Source of the DNA: CAMFLJ01 sp965279255
GTDB taxonomy: Bacteria > Actinomycetota > Acidimicrobiia > Acidimicrobiales > Acidimicrobilacustridaceae
DNA: 64,000 nucleotides
Assembly (NCBI GenBank): GCA_965279255.1
Contig: OZ257146.1
Coordinates: 2,976,001-3,040,000 of the forward strand
Direction: 5' to 3'
The position numbers were made by a program, and so were the translations under genes. The notes beneath the pieces are model-generated. The model searched no databases. It saw only the letters and a list, made by a program, of their open reading frames with translations, and was not told where the DNA came from. Of this stretch, positions 1 to 8,283 are shown in pieces (position 1 is the stretch's first letter; each line of letters opens with the position of its first letter).

Positions 1-2
1 TC

Positions 3-791
3 GCCGGGCGGGGGCGCACCGTGCTCGACGGCGAGGTGGTGGCCCTCGACCCCGCCACCGGGCGCCCCGACTTCGGCCGCCTCCAGCCGCGGATGCAGGC
101 GGGCTCGCCCGCCGCGGTGAGCCGCATCGCGGCGGAGGTCGCCGTGAGCTACGTGCTGTTCGACCTGCTCGAGCTCGATGGCCGCCCGCTGCTCGACGAG
201 CCCTACGACGTGCGCCGGGCCCTCCTCGAGGACGCGGTGCCGACGGGACCGGGATGGTTGATCGCCGCTGCCCACACCGACGGCGAGGCCTTGCTGGCCG
301 CGGTCGACGCGCAGGGGCTCGAAGGCGTCGTGGCCAAGCGACGCGACAGCCGCTACGAGCCGGGCCGCCGGTCGTCGGCGTGGGTCAAGGTGAAGGTCCG
401 GCGCCGCCAGGAGCTGGTCGTCGCCGGTTGGCTGCCCGGCACCGGGGCCCGCGAGGCGACCTTCGGATCGCTGCTCGTCGGCTATCACGACCCCCCTGCG
501 GAGGACGGGCGCGCGGCCGGCCCGCTGCGCTACGCCGGTCGGGTCGGCACCGGGTTCCGCGACGTCCTGCTCCGGAGCCTCCGCGCCCGCCTCGACGCCG
601 AGGCGGTCGCCGAGTGCCCGTTCGACCCCGAGCCGCCCCGTGAGGTCACCCGGGTGGCGCGCTGGGTTCGGCCGTCGATGGTGGTCGAGGTCGCCCACGC
701 CGAGTGGACCGCCGACGGGGTGCTGCGGCACCCCTCGTACCTCGGCGAGCGCACCGACAAGGCAGCTGACGAGGTCGGCCGGCTTCCCTAG
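3..791 (+). CDS. ATP-dependent DNA ligase, LigD type (5' end outside window)
   Basis: C-terminal part of an ATP-dependent DNA ligase catalytic core, which seals nicks and, in LigD-type enzymes, acts in non-homologous end joining. The reading frame is open to the window edge, so the first residues and the adenylated-lysine motif (KxDG) lie outside; the GTG at 21 is probably internal. Visible ligase motifs: LDGEVVALD just after the edge, VLFDLLELDG (motif III-like), LEGVVAKR (motif IV) and WVKVKVRR (motif V), followed by the OB-fold region (ELVVAGWLPG, FGSLLVGYHD, YAGRVGTGF). The last 60 residues are the usual LigD ligase-domain end (VVEVAHAEWT, LRHPSYLGER). Whether polymerase or nuclease domains precede it cannot be seen. 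A stand-alone polymerase-domain gene lies at 36981-38060 and a second ligase at 34901-35971. No Ku gene is in the window. Confidence 0.9.
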   Translation, partial: AGRGRTVLDGEVVALDPATGRPDFGRLQPRMQAGSPAAVSRIAAEVAVSYVLFDLLELDGRPLLDEPYDVRRALLEDAVPTGPGWLIAAAHTDGEALLAAVDAQGLEGVVAKRRDSRYEPGRRSSAWVKVKVRRRQELVVAGWLPGTGAREATFGSLLVGYHDPPAEDGRAAGPLRYAGRVGTGFRDVLLRSLRARLDAEAVAECPFDPEPPREVTRVARWVRPSMVVEVAHAEWTADGVLRHPSYLGERTDKAADEVGRLP

Positions 792-806
792 CGCGATGCT
801 GATCCG

Positions 807-1229
807 GTGCCGGCCGTCCCTCCCTCCGCCGACGACCACGACCTCGTCGTTCTGCGCGTGCCGGCGGAGCCCCGCTACGCCAGGGTCCTCCGGGTCGCCG
901 TCGGTGCGTACGCGGTGCGCCTCGGCCTCCGGCCCGCCGAGGTGGAGGACCTCCGCCTCGCCGTCGACGAGGCCCTGATCCTGCTCATGGGCCCGACCGG
1001 CGCCGACGTGGCCGCCGACGGGCCCGGCCGGCCGATGATCGTGCTCACCCTCGACGCCGACCACGACCGTCCGCCGGTGTCGGTCGAGCTGCACCTCGAC
1101 CCCGGGCCCGACCTCAGCGAGCCCGACCCGTCGGCGCTGTCGCGCTTCGAGGAGATCGTGCCGCCCGCGGTGGCCATCGAGGCCGTCGACCAGCGACGCG
1201 GCCGCGTCGCCATGCGCCACCCCGCCTGA
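807..1229 (+). CDS. RsbW-like anti-sigma regulatory (GHKL ATPase-like) protein
   Basis: 140-residue protein resembling the HATPase_c fold of serine-kinase anti-sigma factors of the RsbW/SpoIIAB type. The match is mainly the stretch EVEDLRLAVDEA near residues 50-60, which corresponds to the N-box helix where family members carry E-x-x-x-N. Here the Asn position is occupied by a hydrophobic residue, and the glycine-rich G1/G2 boxes of the ATP lid are not recognisable, so kinase activity is doubtful. The C-terminal strand RRGRVAMRHPA fits the fold's last strand. It starts with GTG; the box GATGCT lies 6 nt upstream, as in the secreted-protein gene at 29838 (CATACT, same 6-nt spacer). A STAS-domain antagonist (10411-10755) is elsewhere in the window, but pairing is unproven. 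Function is inferred from fold resemblance only. Confidence 0.6.
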   Translation: MPAVPPSADDHDLVVLRVPAEPRYARVLRVAVGAYAVRLGLRPAEVEDLRLAVDEALILLMGPTGADVAADGPGRPMIVLTLDADHDRPPVSVELHLDPGPDLSEPDPSALSRFEEIVPPAVAIEAVDQRRGRVAMRHPA

Positions 1230-1244
1230 GGCGTCGACCGGACC

Positions 1245-1691
1245 TCAGCGCCCGGTGTGGCCGAACCCGCCCACGCCCCGGTGCGACTCACCCAGGTGGT
1301 CGAAGTCGTCGACCACCTCGAGCACGGCGTGGGAGACCTTCTGGATCACCAGCTGAGCGATGCGCTCCCCGCGCGTGACCTGGAAGGCCTCGGTGGGGTC
1401 GGTGTTGACGAGCAGCACCTTCAGCTCACCGCGGTAGCCGCTGTCGATCAGGCCCGGTGTGTTGAGGCACGTCACGCCATGTTTGAGGGCCAGCCCGCTG
1501 CGGGGCTGGATGAACCCCGCGTGGCCCTCGGGGATGGCCACGGCGATGCCGGTGGGCACGAGGGCCCGCCCACCGGCGGGGGCGAGCAGCACGTCCTCCC
1601 GGGCCGTCAGGTCGAGCCCCGCGTCGCCCGGACGGGCGTAGGAGGGAAGCGGCAGATCGGGATCGAGCTTCATCACATGGACTTCGAGCAC
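1245..1691 (-). CDS. dut: dUTP diphosphatase
   Basis: Trimeric dUTPase that hydrolyses dUTP to dUMP and PPi, keeping uracil out of DNA and supplying dTMP synthesis. 148 residues, the normal length. Conserved motifs in order: PGDAGLDL (motif 1), PRSGLALKHG (motif 2), NTPGLIDSGYRGE (motif 3 with the catalytic Asp), RGERIAQLVI (motif 4), and the C-terminal lid motif RGVGGFGHTGR (motif 5, usually RGxGGFGST). The GTG at 1691 is chosen because TACGAT lies exactly 6 nt upstream, giving a leaderless start. A downstream GTG (1676) or ATG (1673) would remove part of the first strand. It is divergent from orn; their two -10 boxes are about 10 bp apart. Confidence 0.96.
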   Translation of the reverse strand: MLEVHVMKLDPDLPLPSYARPGDAGLDLTAREDVLLAPAGGRALVPTGIAVAIPEGHAGFIQPRSGLALKHGVTCLNTPGLIDSGYRGELKVLLVNTDPTEAFQVTRGERIAQLVIQKVSHAVLEVVDDFDHLGESHRGVGGFGHTGR

Positions 1692-1697
1692 GGCCGG

Positions 1698-1718
1698 ATC
1701 GTAGGCACGTCGTAGGAT
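1698..1718. promoter_or_regulatory. Divergent leaderless promoters of dut and orn
   Basis: On the minus strand TACGAT (1698-1703) sits 6 nt before the dut GTG; on the plus strand TAGGAT (1713-1718) sits 7 nt before the orn GTG. With transcription starting about 7 nt after a -10 box, both mRNAs would begin at the start codon. No Shine-Dalgarno sequence precedes either gene. The -10 boxes are only 9 bp apart, so each polymerase footprint covers the other promoter and the two genes probably compete or are co-controlled. Inferred from spacing; no transcript data. Confidence 0.6.
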
Positions 1719-1725
1719 CCCCGAC

Positions 1726-2292
<567 letters not shown>

Positions 2293-2308
2293 CGTTAGAG
2301 TCGCCCGG

Positions 2309-3427
2309 ATGGGGGATGACCACGGCCACAGCCACGAGCACGGGGCCCCGGCCCCCCGGCCGCGCAAGCAGGAGCAGGAGCCGGCCTCCGAGGAGATCAC
2401 CGAGGTCGCGCCCGGCATCCTCCGCCTCCAGCTCCCGACCGACTTCACCGGCCTCGGGCACGTCAACACCTACGCCATCGAGGACTCGCGTGGCGTCACC
2501 CTCGTCGATCCCGGCCTCCCCTCCGACGAGTCGTGGGAGGCCCTCAAGCAGCGCCTGGTCGCCGCCGGCATCCCCCTCGCCCGGGTGCACACGACCTATA
2601 TCACCCACTCGCACCCCGATCACTTCGGCGGGGCCCACCGCCTGGTCGAGGAGGCCCACGCCGAGGTCCTGACCTCCACGGTCTTCCGGCGTTGGACCGA
2701 CCTGCTCGACCTCGACGAGACGCCCCTCGAGGCCCTCGACCCGGCGGACGCAACCGAGGGCGGCACGCTCCTCGACGCCGTGGCCAACGCCGACGAGGAG
2801 GAGATGGAGCGCGACTTCCCGGGCTTCAAGGCCTTCCGCGACCGCGTGCGCGGGGCCATCGCCGACGGCCGCATCGAAGAAGCGTCGTGGATGAAGGCCC
2901 CCCGCCCCACGATCGTCGTCGACGACGCCCAGACCGTCCGCCTCGGCGACCGCGACTGGGTCGCCGTGTTCACCCCCGGTCACACCCACGACCACCTCTG
3001 CATGTGGTGCCCCGAGGACGGCGTGCTCCTCTCCGGCGACCACGTGCTGCCCACCATCACGCCCCACATCGGGGGCTTCATCGGCGGCGACCCTCTCGCC
3101 AACTACCTGGCCAACCTCGACAAGGTCGCCGCCCTCGAGGGCGTCACCCGCGTCCTCCCGGCCCACGGGCACCCGTTCGACGACCTGGCCGGCCGGTGCC
3201 ACGCCATCAAGGACCACCACGCGTCGCGGCTGCAGATGCTGGCCGACGCCGGCGACGAGCTCGGCTGGGCCGGCGTCACCCGCTGGTCCGAGGAGCTCTT
3301 CATCGAACGCAGCCGCGGCCCGATGGCCGACAGCGAGACGGCCGCGCACCTCGAGCACCTCCGCCTCACCAGCCGGGCCGAGCGCCGCCCCGCCACCGAG
3401 GGCTACGAGTACCGGGTCCTGAGCTGA
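2309..3427 (+). CDS. MBL-fold metallo-hydrolase
   Basis: 372-residue metallo-beta-lactamase-fold hydrolase of unknown substrate. The zinc-binding signature HSHPDH is at residues 100-105 (H100, H102, D104, H105); further ligands are visible in FTPGHTHDH, LSGDHVLP and LPAHGHP. The first 12 residues are His/Asp-rich (DDHGHSHEHG), possibly an extra metal-binding tail. A helical insertion (about residues 130-200) precedes the second metal half-site. The C-terminal part after LPAHGHP resembles the helical domain of family members with SNM1/glyoxalase-II-like architecture. ATG start with TAGAGT 7 nt upstream, so probably leaderless, 16 bp downstream of orn. A second MBL protein (4898-5767) is unrelated beyond the fold. 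No neighbour suggests the substrate. Confidence 0.88.
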   Translation: MGDDHGHSHEHGAPAPRPRKQEQEPASEEITEVAPGILRLQLPTDFTGLGHVNTYAIEDSRGVTLVDPGLPSDESWEALKQRLVAAGIPLARVHTTYITHSHPDHFGGAHRLVEEAHAEVLTSTVFRRWTDLLDLDETPLEALDPADATEGGTLLDAVANADEEEMERDFPGFKAFRDRVRGAIADGRIEEASWMKAPRPTIVVDDAQTVRLGDRDWVAVFTPGHTHDHLCMWCPEDGVLLSGDHVLPTITPHIGGFIGGDPLANYLANLDKVAALEGVTRVLPAHGHPFDDLAGRCHAIKDHHASRLQMLADAGDELGWAGVTRWSEELFIERSRGPMADSETAAHLEHLRLTSRAERRPATEGYEYRVLS

Positions 3428-3468
3428 GCGAGGGCGCCCTCCCGGGCGCCGGGCCCGTTCACCACCTA

Positions 3469-3483
3469 TAGCGTTCCGCCATC
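3469..3483 (+). promoter_or_regulatory. TANNNT box placing a possible ATC start for the MFS gene
   Basis: TAGCGT (3469-3474) is followed by six bases and then ATC at 3481, which is in frame with the MFS transporter. In this window the same box at the same distance normally sits before ATG or GTG. The same TAG is also the last in-frame stop before the gene, so no ATG, GTG or TTG lies between the box and the TTG at 3514. This suggests either a true AUC initiation codon or a recent ATG-to-ATC change. Hypothesis only. Confidence 0.4.
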
Positions 3484-3513
3484 GTTCCCACCGCTCCCTC
3501 CGCACGCGCCCTG

Positions 3514-4860
3514 TTGCGCGACCGGTCCGTCATCGCGCTGCTCGTCAGCTCGCTGGCGGGCACCACGGCGGCGCTCATCCAGGTCACCGCGCTCGGGAAG
3601 CAGATCTACGACCTGACCGGCCGCGACCTCGACCTCGGCCTGCTCGGTCTGGCCGAGTTCCTGCCAGCCATGGTGCTGGTGACGGTGACGGGCACGGTGG
3701 CCGACCGCTACGACCGCCGCCGCATCGCCACCATCGGCCTGCTCGGCGAGGCCGCCGCCACCGCAGGGCTGGCCTGGAACGCCCTCAGCGGGAGCACGTC
3801 GGTCTGGCACATCTACGCCCTCGTGGTCGCCTTCGGCACCGCCCGGGCCTTCGTGAACCCGGCGATGCGCTCGATGCCACCCGACATCGCCCCGGTGGGC
3901 GGGCTCCCCCGCCTCATCGCCTTCGGTGCGGCGACCTGGCAGACCGCCCTCATCGTGGGTCCCGTGCTGGCCGGCTTCCTCTACGTCGTCTCGCCGGCCG
4001 CGCCGTTCATCGCCTGCGTCGTGCTCACCGCCGGTGGGGCGGTGACGATCCAGTTCGCCCGGCCCCGCCGCGACCACGCCGAGGCCCCACCGTCGCTCAC
4101 CGGGCCCCACGCAGGAGCGCTCATGGACCTGGGCGAGGAGGCCCGGGCCGGCGAGTCGCTCGACGCGCTGGCCGAGGCCTACGCCGGCGTCACCGGGTCG
4201 GCCGAGGACCCCGTCGACCCCGCCCCGGCGTCGAAGGGCCGGATGCACGAGGCCTTCGAGGGCCTGCGCGTGATCCGCGCCAACCCGGTGCTGCTCGGCG
4301 CCATCTCCCTCGACCTCTTCGCCGTGCTCTTCGGAGGAGCGGTCGCCCTGCTGCCCGCACTGGCGGCCAACCGCTATGGCGTCGGCGCCGTGGGCCTCGG
4401 CTGGCTCCGCGCCGCCACCGGCATCGGCGCCGCGCTCGTCACCCTCGTGCTCGCCGCCCGACCGATCCAGCGCCACGTCGGGCGCACGCTGTTCGTCGTG
4501 GTGGGCCTCTTCGGGGCCTTCACCATCGTGCTCGGTCTGACCCGGAGCTTCGTCGTGGCCTTCGTGGCCCTGATGCTGCTCAGCGGGGCCGACTCGGTGA
4601 GCGTGTTCATCCGCTCCACCCTCGTGCCCCTGGTGACCCCGAGCCCCAGCCGGGGCCGGGTCATGGCGGTCGAGGGCGTGTTCCTCGGCGCGTCGAACGA
4701 GCTCGGCGCCTTCGAGTCGGGCGTGGCCGGCCAGGTCCTCGGCACCTCCGGCGCGGTCGTGCTCGGCGGCTTCGCCACCCTCGCCGTGGTCGGCGCGTCG
4801 GTCGTGCTGTTCCCGGCCCTCGGGCGGATGGACCGCTTCCCCGACCGCCCGCCGGACTGA
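3514..4860 (+). CDS. MFS transporter (EntS/DHA3-like exporter)
   Basis: Major facilitator with about 12 hydrophobic segments, 448 residues from the TTG at 3514 or 459 from an ATC at 3481. The loop after the second helix carries DRYDRRRIATIG, the DHA family motif-A remnant (GxxxDRxGRR-like). A long hydrophilic central loop (about residues 185-250) separates the two six-helix halves. The N-terminal LLRDRSVIALLVSSLAG resembles DHA3-type exporters such as EntS. Substrate unknown. The promoter geometry favours the upstream ATC; the TTG is given here because it is a conventional start codon, although it has no Shine-Dalgarno sequence. The gene is convergent with the MBL gene at 4898. Confidence 0.85.
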   Translation: MRDRSVIALLVSSLAGTTAALIQVTALGKQIYDLTGRDLDLGLLGLAEFLPAMVLVTVTGTVADRYDRRRIATIGLLGEAAATAGLAWNALSGSTSVWHIYALVVAFGTARAFVNPAMRSMPPDIAPVGGLPRLIAFGAATWQTALIVGPVLAGFLYVVSPAAPFIACVVLTAGGAVTIQFARPRRDHAEAPPSLTGPHAGALMDLGEEARAGESLDALAEAYAGVTGSAEDPVDPAPASKGRMHEAFEGLRVIRANPVLLGAISLDLFAVLFGGAVALLPALAANRYGVGAVGLGWLRAATGIGAALVTLVLAARPIQRHVGRTLFVVVGLFGAFTIVLGLTRSFVVAFVALMLLSGADSVSVFIRSTLVPLVTPSPSRGRVMAVEGVFLGASNELGAFESGVAGQVLGTSGAVVLGGFATLAVVGASVVLFPALGRMDRFPDRPPD

Positions 4861-4897
4861 GTCCGACGCAGAGCGTCAGGGCGTCAGCGCGTCGGGG

Positions 4898-5767
4898 TCA
4901 GACGATCGACCAGGCGCCCTTGGCGGTCTTGCCGGTGACTTTGCCCTCGGCGGCCAGCTTCAGCAGGTGAGCGTGCACCGTGCGCTGGGCGACGGGAACG
5001 AGCTCTGGGTCGAGGTCGACGTAGATGCCGGCGACGAGGTCGTCGATCTTCACGGTGCCGGCGAGCTTCACCGCGTCGAGGACCTGCTGCTCGCGCTCGA
5101 CGCGGTGCTCGATGTACCAGTCGACCAACGGCTTGGGGTCGTCGATCAGGTGGCCGTGGCCGGGGGCGATCGACTTCAGCCGCAGGGCGCGGACCTTGGC
5201 CAGCGAGTCGAGGTAGGCCGCCATGTCGCCGTCGGGCGGGCTGATCACGACGGTGGAGCCCTGCATGATGTGGTCGCCCGAGAAGAGCATGCGCTCCTCC
5301 TCGAGGAAGTAGCAGAGGTGGTTCGAGGCGTGGCCGGGCGTGTGGTGGGCCGTGAGGCGGAACTCGGTGGCCTCGACCTTGTGGCCCTGGCCGATGCGCT
5401 TGTCGACCTTCAGCCCGTCACGGTTGCCGAACGCCAGCACCTCGGCGCCGGTGGCCTCCTTGAGGGCCGCCGCACCGGGGGCGTGGTCGGGGTGGGTGTG
5501 GGTGCAGAGGATCCAGCGGATGCGGTCTCCGCCGCAGCCGGTGACGGCCTCGAGGTGGGAGGCGTCGTCGGGGCCCGGATCGATGACGGCGATCTCGTCG
5601 ATGCCGACCAGGTAGGTGTTGGTGCCGGGCCCGGTCATCTTGCCGGGGTTGGGCGCCACGATGCGGCGCACGAGCGGCGACAGCGCCCGGGCGACACCGG
5701 CCACGAGCGGCGGCGGCGGAGCTGGTTCCTCGTCGGACGCGGCCGCTGCGGCCTCGGCGGCCCTCAT
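4898..5767 (-). CDS. MBL-fold hydrolase with C-terminal winged-helix domain (LACTB2-like)
   Basis: 289-residue metallo-beta-lactamase-fold protein of the LACTB2/endoribonuclease-like family. Zinc motif HTHPDH at residues 90-95, then HHTPGHASNH, FSGDHIMQG and APGHGHL supply the other metal ligands. The last 70 residues (VLDAVKLAGTVKIDDLV to AEGKVTGK) form the family's small winged-helix domain. Family members cleave single-stranded RNA or act as thioesterases, but the substrate here is unknown. The ATG (5767) overlaps the stop of the upstream FxsA gene by 4 nt (ATGA), so the two are translationally coupled. Confidence 0.88.
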   Translation of the reverse strand: MRAAEAAAAASDEEPAPPPPLVAGVARALSPLVRRIVAPNPGKMTGPGTNTYLVGIDEIAVIDPGPDDASHLEAVTGCGGDRIRWILCTHTHPDHAPGAAALKEATGAEVLAFGNRDGLKVDKRIGQGHKVEATEFRLTAHHTPGHASNHLCYFLEEERMLFSGDHIMQGSTVVISPPDGDMAAYLDSLAKVRALRLKSIAPGHGHLIDDPKPLVDWYIEHRVEREQQVLDAVKLAGTVKIDDLVAGIYVDLDPELVPVAQRTVHAHLLKLAAEGKVTGKTAKGAWSIV

Positions 5768-6246
5768 CGGCCCGGTCCGAGCTCGATGGGGGGATCGGAG
5801 GGCCCTCGACTGGGCGTGACGTCGCCGACGTACTCGACGTCGACCACGCGGGCCCGCATGAACGAGCCCCCGGTGCCGGCCAGGCCCTTGCCGTTGGTCC
5901 AGCGGTGGATGAGTCGGTTGCGCACGAACGCCCGCACCGGCGGGAGGATCAGCAGCAGGCCCATGGCGGCGGTGACGAAGCCGGGCACGACGCACAGCAC
6001 GCCGGCGACCACGAGCAGGCCCCCGTCGATCATCTCGTTCGCCGGCATCTCACCACGGCCGAGGGTGTCCTGGGTGCGACGCAGCACGCCGATGCCCTCG
6101 CGCTTGACCAGCCAGACGCCGAGGAAGCTCACGCCGAGGAGCAGGGCCAGGGCGGGGAGCCATCCGATGGCCCCGGCGACCAGCACGAGCACGTAGAGCT
6201 CGACCAGCGGCAGGACCACGAAGAGCAGGAACAGCAGGCCGACCAT
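5764..6246 (-). CDS. fxsA: FxsA family membrane protein
   Basis: 160-residue inner-membrane protein of the FxsA family. Hydrophobic segments at about residues 3-25 and 27-45 and a longer one at 75-105 (LLVVAGVLCVVPGFVTAAMG) match the family, whose signature is the PGFxTxxxGLLLLLPPxR region (here PGFVTAAMGLLLILPPVR). In E. coli FxsA overproduction affects phage F exclusion; the general role is unknown. The C-terminal tail is hydrophilic. ATG at 6246 with TAGCAT 8 nt upstream suggests leaderless transcription. It forms a two-gene unit with the overlapping MBL gene. Confidence 0.9.
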   Translation of the reverse strand: MVGLLFLLFVVLPLVELYVLVLVAGAIGWLPALALLLGVSFLGVWLVKREGIGVLRRTQDTLGRGEMPANEMIDGGLLVVAGVLCVVPGFVTAAMGLLLILPPVRAFVRNRLIHRWTNGKGLAGTGGSFMRARVVDVEYVGDVTPSRGPSDPPIELGPGR

Positions 6247-6331
6247 GGATGACCATGCTACCGGTCGAGATGGGGATTTCCCGGGCGGCAGCGGGCCCGG
6301 TGACCCGTGGTCACGATGCAGCCTTCACCGG

Positions 6332-6377
6332 AAAAAAGCCCCGGCGCCGGGTCGGACGAGCCGTCCCCGGCGCCGGG
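6332..6377 (-). terminator. Rho-independent terminator of whiB
   Basis: Two copies of CCCCGGCGCCGGG (6339-6351 and 6365-6377) are each nearly self-complementary and pair with one another across a 13-nt loop. On the minus strand the stem is followed by a run of six T (6332-6337). This is the clearest U-tract terminator in the window and lies about 50 bp after the whiB stop. Confidence 0.8.
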
Positions 6378-6428
6378 TACGCAGCGATCGTCCGTCCCCC
6401 CGAACGGACGTCGCAGGCGTGGGAGCGC

Positions 6429-6692
6429 TCAGCCCACTCGGGTCCCGAGCAGTTGCTTGCGCTCCAGTTCGTTCAGCCCGCCCCAGATGCCGTGCGGCTC
6501 ACGGATGGAGAGGGCGTAGTCGAGGCAGTCACGCCGGACGGCGCAGGAGGTGCAGATCTCCTTGGCCCGTCGCTCACGCTGGAGCTTGTCCTCCTTGCGC
6601 TCGAACTGAGCCGGAGGGAAGAACACGGCGGCCTGGGGGCCACGACACGCTGCCTTCAGCTGCCAGTTCTCTTCGATCCGCTGAGCGCTCAC
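6429..6692 (-). CDS. WhiB-family iron-sulfur transcription factor
   Basis: 87-residue Wbl protein. The four cluster-binding cysteines are present: one in KAACRGP at residue 16, and CTSCAVRRDC (C-x2-C-x5-C). The signature GIWGG turn follows, then a basic tail (NELERKQLLGTRVG) that in the family contacts sigma factor or DNA. GTG at 6692 is chosen because GGGAGG lies 10 nt upstream; a longer reading to 6749 adds residues not typical of Wbl proteins. NfeD and two ArsA-like ATPases lie next upstream. In mycobacteria whiB4 is likewise beside a pair of ArsA-like genes, so this may be a WhiB4-type redox regulator, but the subfamily is inferred from context. Confidence 0.93.
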   Translation of the reverse strand: MSAQRIEENWQLKAACRGPQAAVFFPPAQFERKEDKLQRERRAKEICTSCAVRRDCLDYALSIREPHGIWGGLNELERKQLLGTRVG

Positions 6693-6826
6693 GTCGGCGT
6701 GGCCTCCCTTCGTGTGGGGGACCGTACAACCGACCCTGCCCCCTGGCAAGGGAAAAGTGCGACAAATGTCACTGCCGTTTCGGGCCTCCGAAAGGAGCCT
6801 CGTCGGCTAGGGCGCGACCGGCCCGA

Positions 6827-8263
6827 TCAGGCCTCTGAGGTCGGCTCTGAGCCCGGCTCCGAGGCCGGCGCGGAGGCGCTCTCGGCGTCGGTGTCGGAGG
6901 CCGCGTCCGGGGCCCCGGAGACCTCGTCACCGCCCCCATCGCGAGGCGATCGGTCGCGGTAGTCGCGGGCGCCGCCCTCCTCCGGCTCGACCTCGAGCAC
7001 GAGCCCGTCGATGCCGACGACGCGGACCCGGTCGAGCTCCTCGATCGGGGTGGCCCGGTTGGTGGAGGCCCGCCACAGGGCCTCGCGGATCTGCACCACG
7101 CCATCAGGGCTGACTGCGGTGACGGCCCGGCCCAGCTCGCCGACCATCCACTCACGACCGATGGTCGGGGTCGAGAAGCGGGTGCGCACCATGGAGGGCA
7201 TGCCCGCCAGGAAGGTGAGGGCCACACCGACGAACGCCACGAGCAGGGTGACCCACGAGAGCGAGTAGCCGTCGTAGATCGTGAACGACCCGACCACGAA
7301 CATCACGAAGCCTGCGGCGGTCCAGAAGCGGGGCACGCCGGTCTGCACGTCGATGGCGAAGGCCAGCATGGACAGGCAGATGAGGGCCACGCCCCACCAG
7401 CGGATGGGCAGCACGCCGAGGCCGTAGCCGGCGAGGATGAACGAGCCCGCTCCGACCACCCCGGCGACACCGACGCCGGCGGTGAACAGCTCGAACACGA
7501 TCAGGGCGAGGCCGACGGCGAGCAGCAGGTAGGCGACCGCCGGGCTGGCCACCGTGTGGAAGAGCTGCGACAGCAGCGACACCTGAGCGAACCGGACCTG
7601 GGTGAGGGGCTCCCGGCGGGTCTCGCCGTTGTCGGCGGTGACCTCGCGGGTCTCGACGCCGGGCAGGTTCACCAGGAAGTCGCCGATGGTCGGGGCGTCG
7701 AAGGTGGTGATGCCGAGGTCCCTGGCCTCCTGGGCGTTCACCGTGCGGTCGGTGATCGGGGCCATGCGGGCCATGTCGAGGGTGTCGGTGACCGGCGGGC
7801 CGGCATCACCGAGGCGGGTGCCGGGGGCCATGCCGACGAGGTCGGCGACGCCGACGAGCTGGGCCGACTTGCCGATGAGGCGGGAACCGGACGGGCCCAC
7901 CCAGACGTGCACGGGGATGGTGGCCGAGCCGATGCGCTCGAGGAGCTCGGCGAAGCGGGCGTCGCTCACGACGACGCCGGTGGAGTTGGCCTGGAGCACG
8001 AGGCCGGTGGCGCCCTCCGACTCGGCGTCGGCGACCGACTGCTCGACGAAGTCGACGAGCACGGGGTCGAGCAGGCCGCTGACCTTGACCACGGCGACGA
8101 AGCCGTTGGTCGCGCTGGGGTCGTCGACCGGGGCGTCGGTGGTGGCGGTCGTGGTGTCGGTGGTCTGGGCGCCGACGGCCGCCACGGGGCCGATCACGCC
8201 GAGCACGACGAGGACCGCGCCCATGACGGCGAGGACGGCGCCGGTCGTGGGTAGTCTGCGCAC
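6827..8263 (-). CDS. NfeD-family membrane protein with ClpP-like domain
   Basis: 478 residues: N-terminal signal/anchor (about 5-35), a Thr-rich linker, a ClpP/SppA-like domain (about 55-200), a cluster of four to five membrane helices (about 235-350), and a C-terminal NfeD OB-fold domain (REWMVGELGRAVT to VLEVEP), then an acidic low-complexity tail. Long NfeD proteins are membrane serine proteases in archaea (Ser/Lys dyad) and usually partner with stomatin. Here the segment before MAPGTRLGDAGPP seems to lack the nucleophile Ser (Gly by hand alignment), so it may be a pseudoprotease. No stomatin gene is near. GTG at 8263 is supported by CGGAGG 6 nt upstream and leaves only 20 bp to the divergent ArsA gene. 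Confidence 0.85.
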   Translation of the reverse strand: MRRLPTTGAVLAVMGAVLVVLGVIGPVAAVGAQTTDTTTATTDAPVDDPSATNGFVAVVKVSGLLDPVLVDFVEQSVADAESEGATGLVLQANSTGVVVSDARFAELLERIGSATIPVHVWVGPSGSRLIGKSAQLVGVADLVGMAPGTRLGDAGPPVTDTLDMARMAPITDRTVNAQEARDLGITTFDAPTIGDFLVNLPGVETREVTADNGETRREPLTQVRFAQVSLLSQLFHTVASPAVAYLLLAVGLALIVFELFTAGVGVAGVVGAGSFILAGYGLGVLPIRWWGVALICLSMLAFAIDVQTGVPRFWTAAGFVMFVVGSFTIYDGYSLSWVTLLVAFVGVALTFLAGMPSMVRTRFSTPTIGREWMVGELGRAVTAVSPDGVVQIREALWRASTNRATPIEELDRVRVVGIDGLVLEVEPEEGGARDYRDRSPRDGGGDEVSGAPDAASDTDAESASAPASEPGSEPTSEA

Positions 8264-8283
8264 CGAATGCCTCCGAGGGGAAC
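8264..8283. promoter_or_regulatory. 20-bp divergent gap with back-to-back ribosome binding sites
   Basis: Only 20 bp separate the nfeD GTG (minus) and the ArsA-like ATG (plus). The gap holds CCTCC (the nfeD Shine-Dalgarno read on the other strand) directly followed by GAGGGG (the ArsA site). No room remains for a promoter, so both transcripts must start inside the opposite gene and overlap over their 5' ends. Confidence 0.65.
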
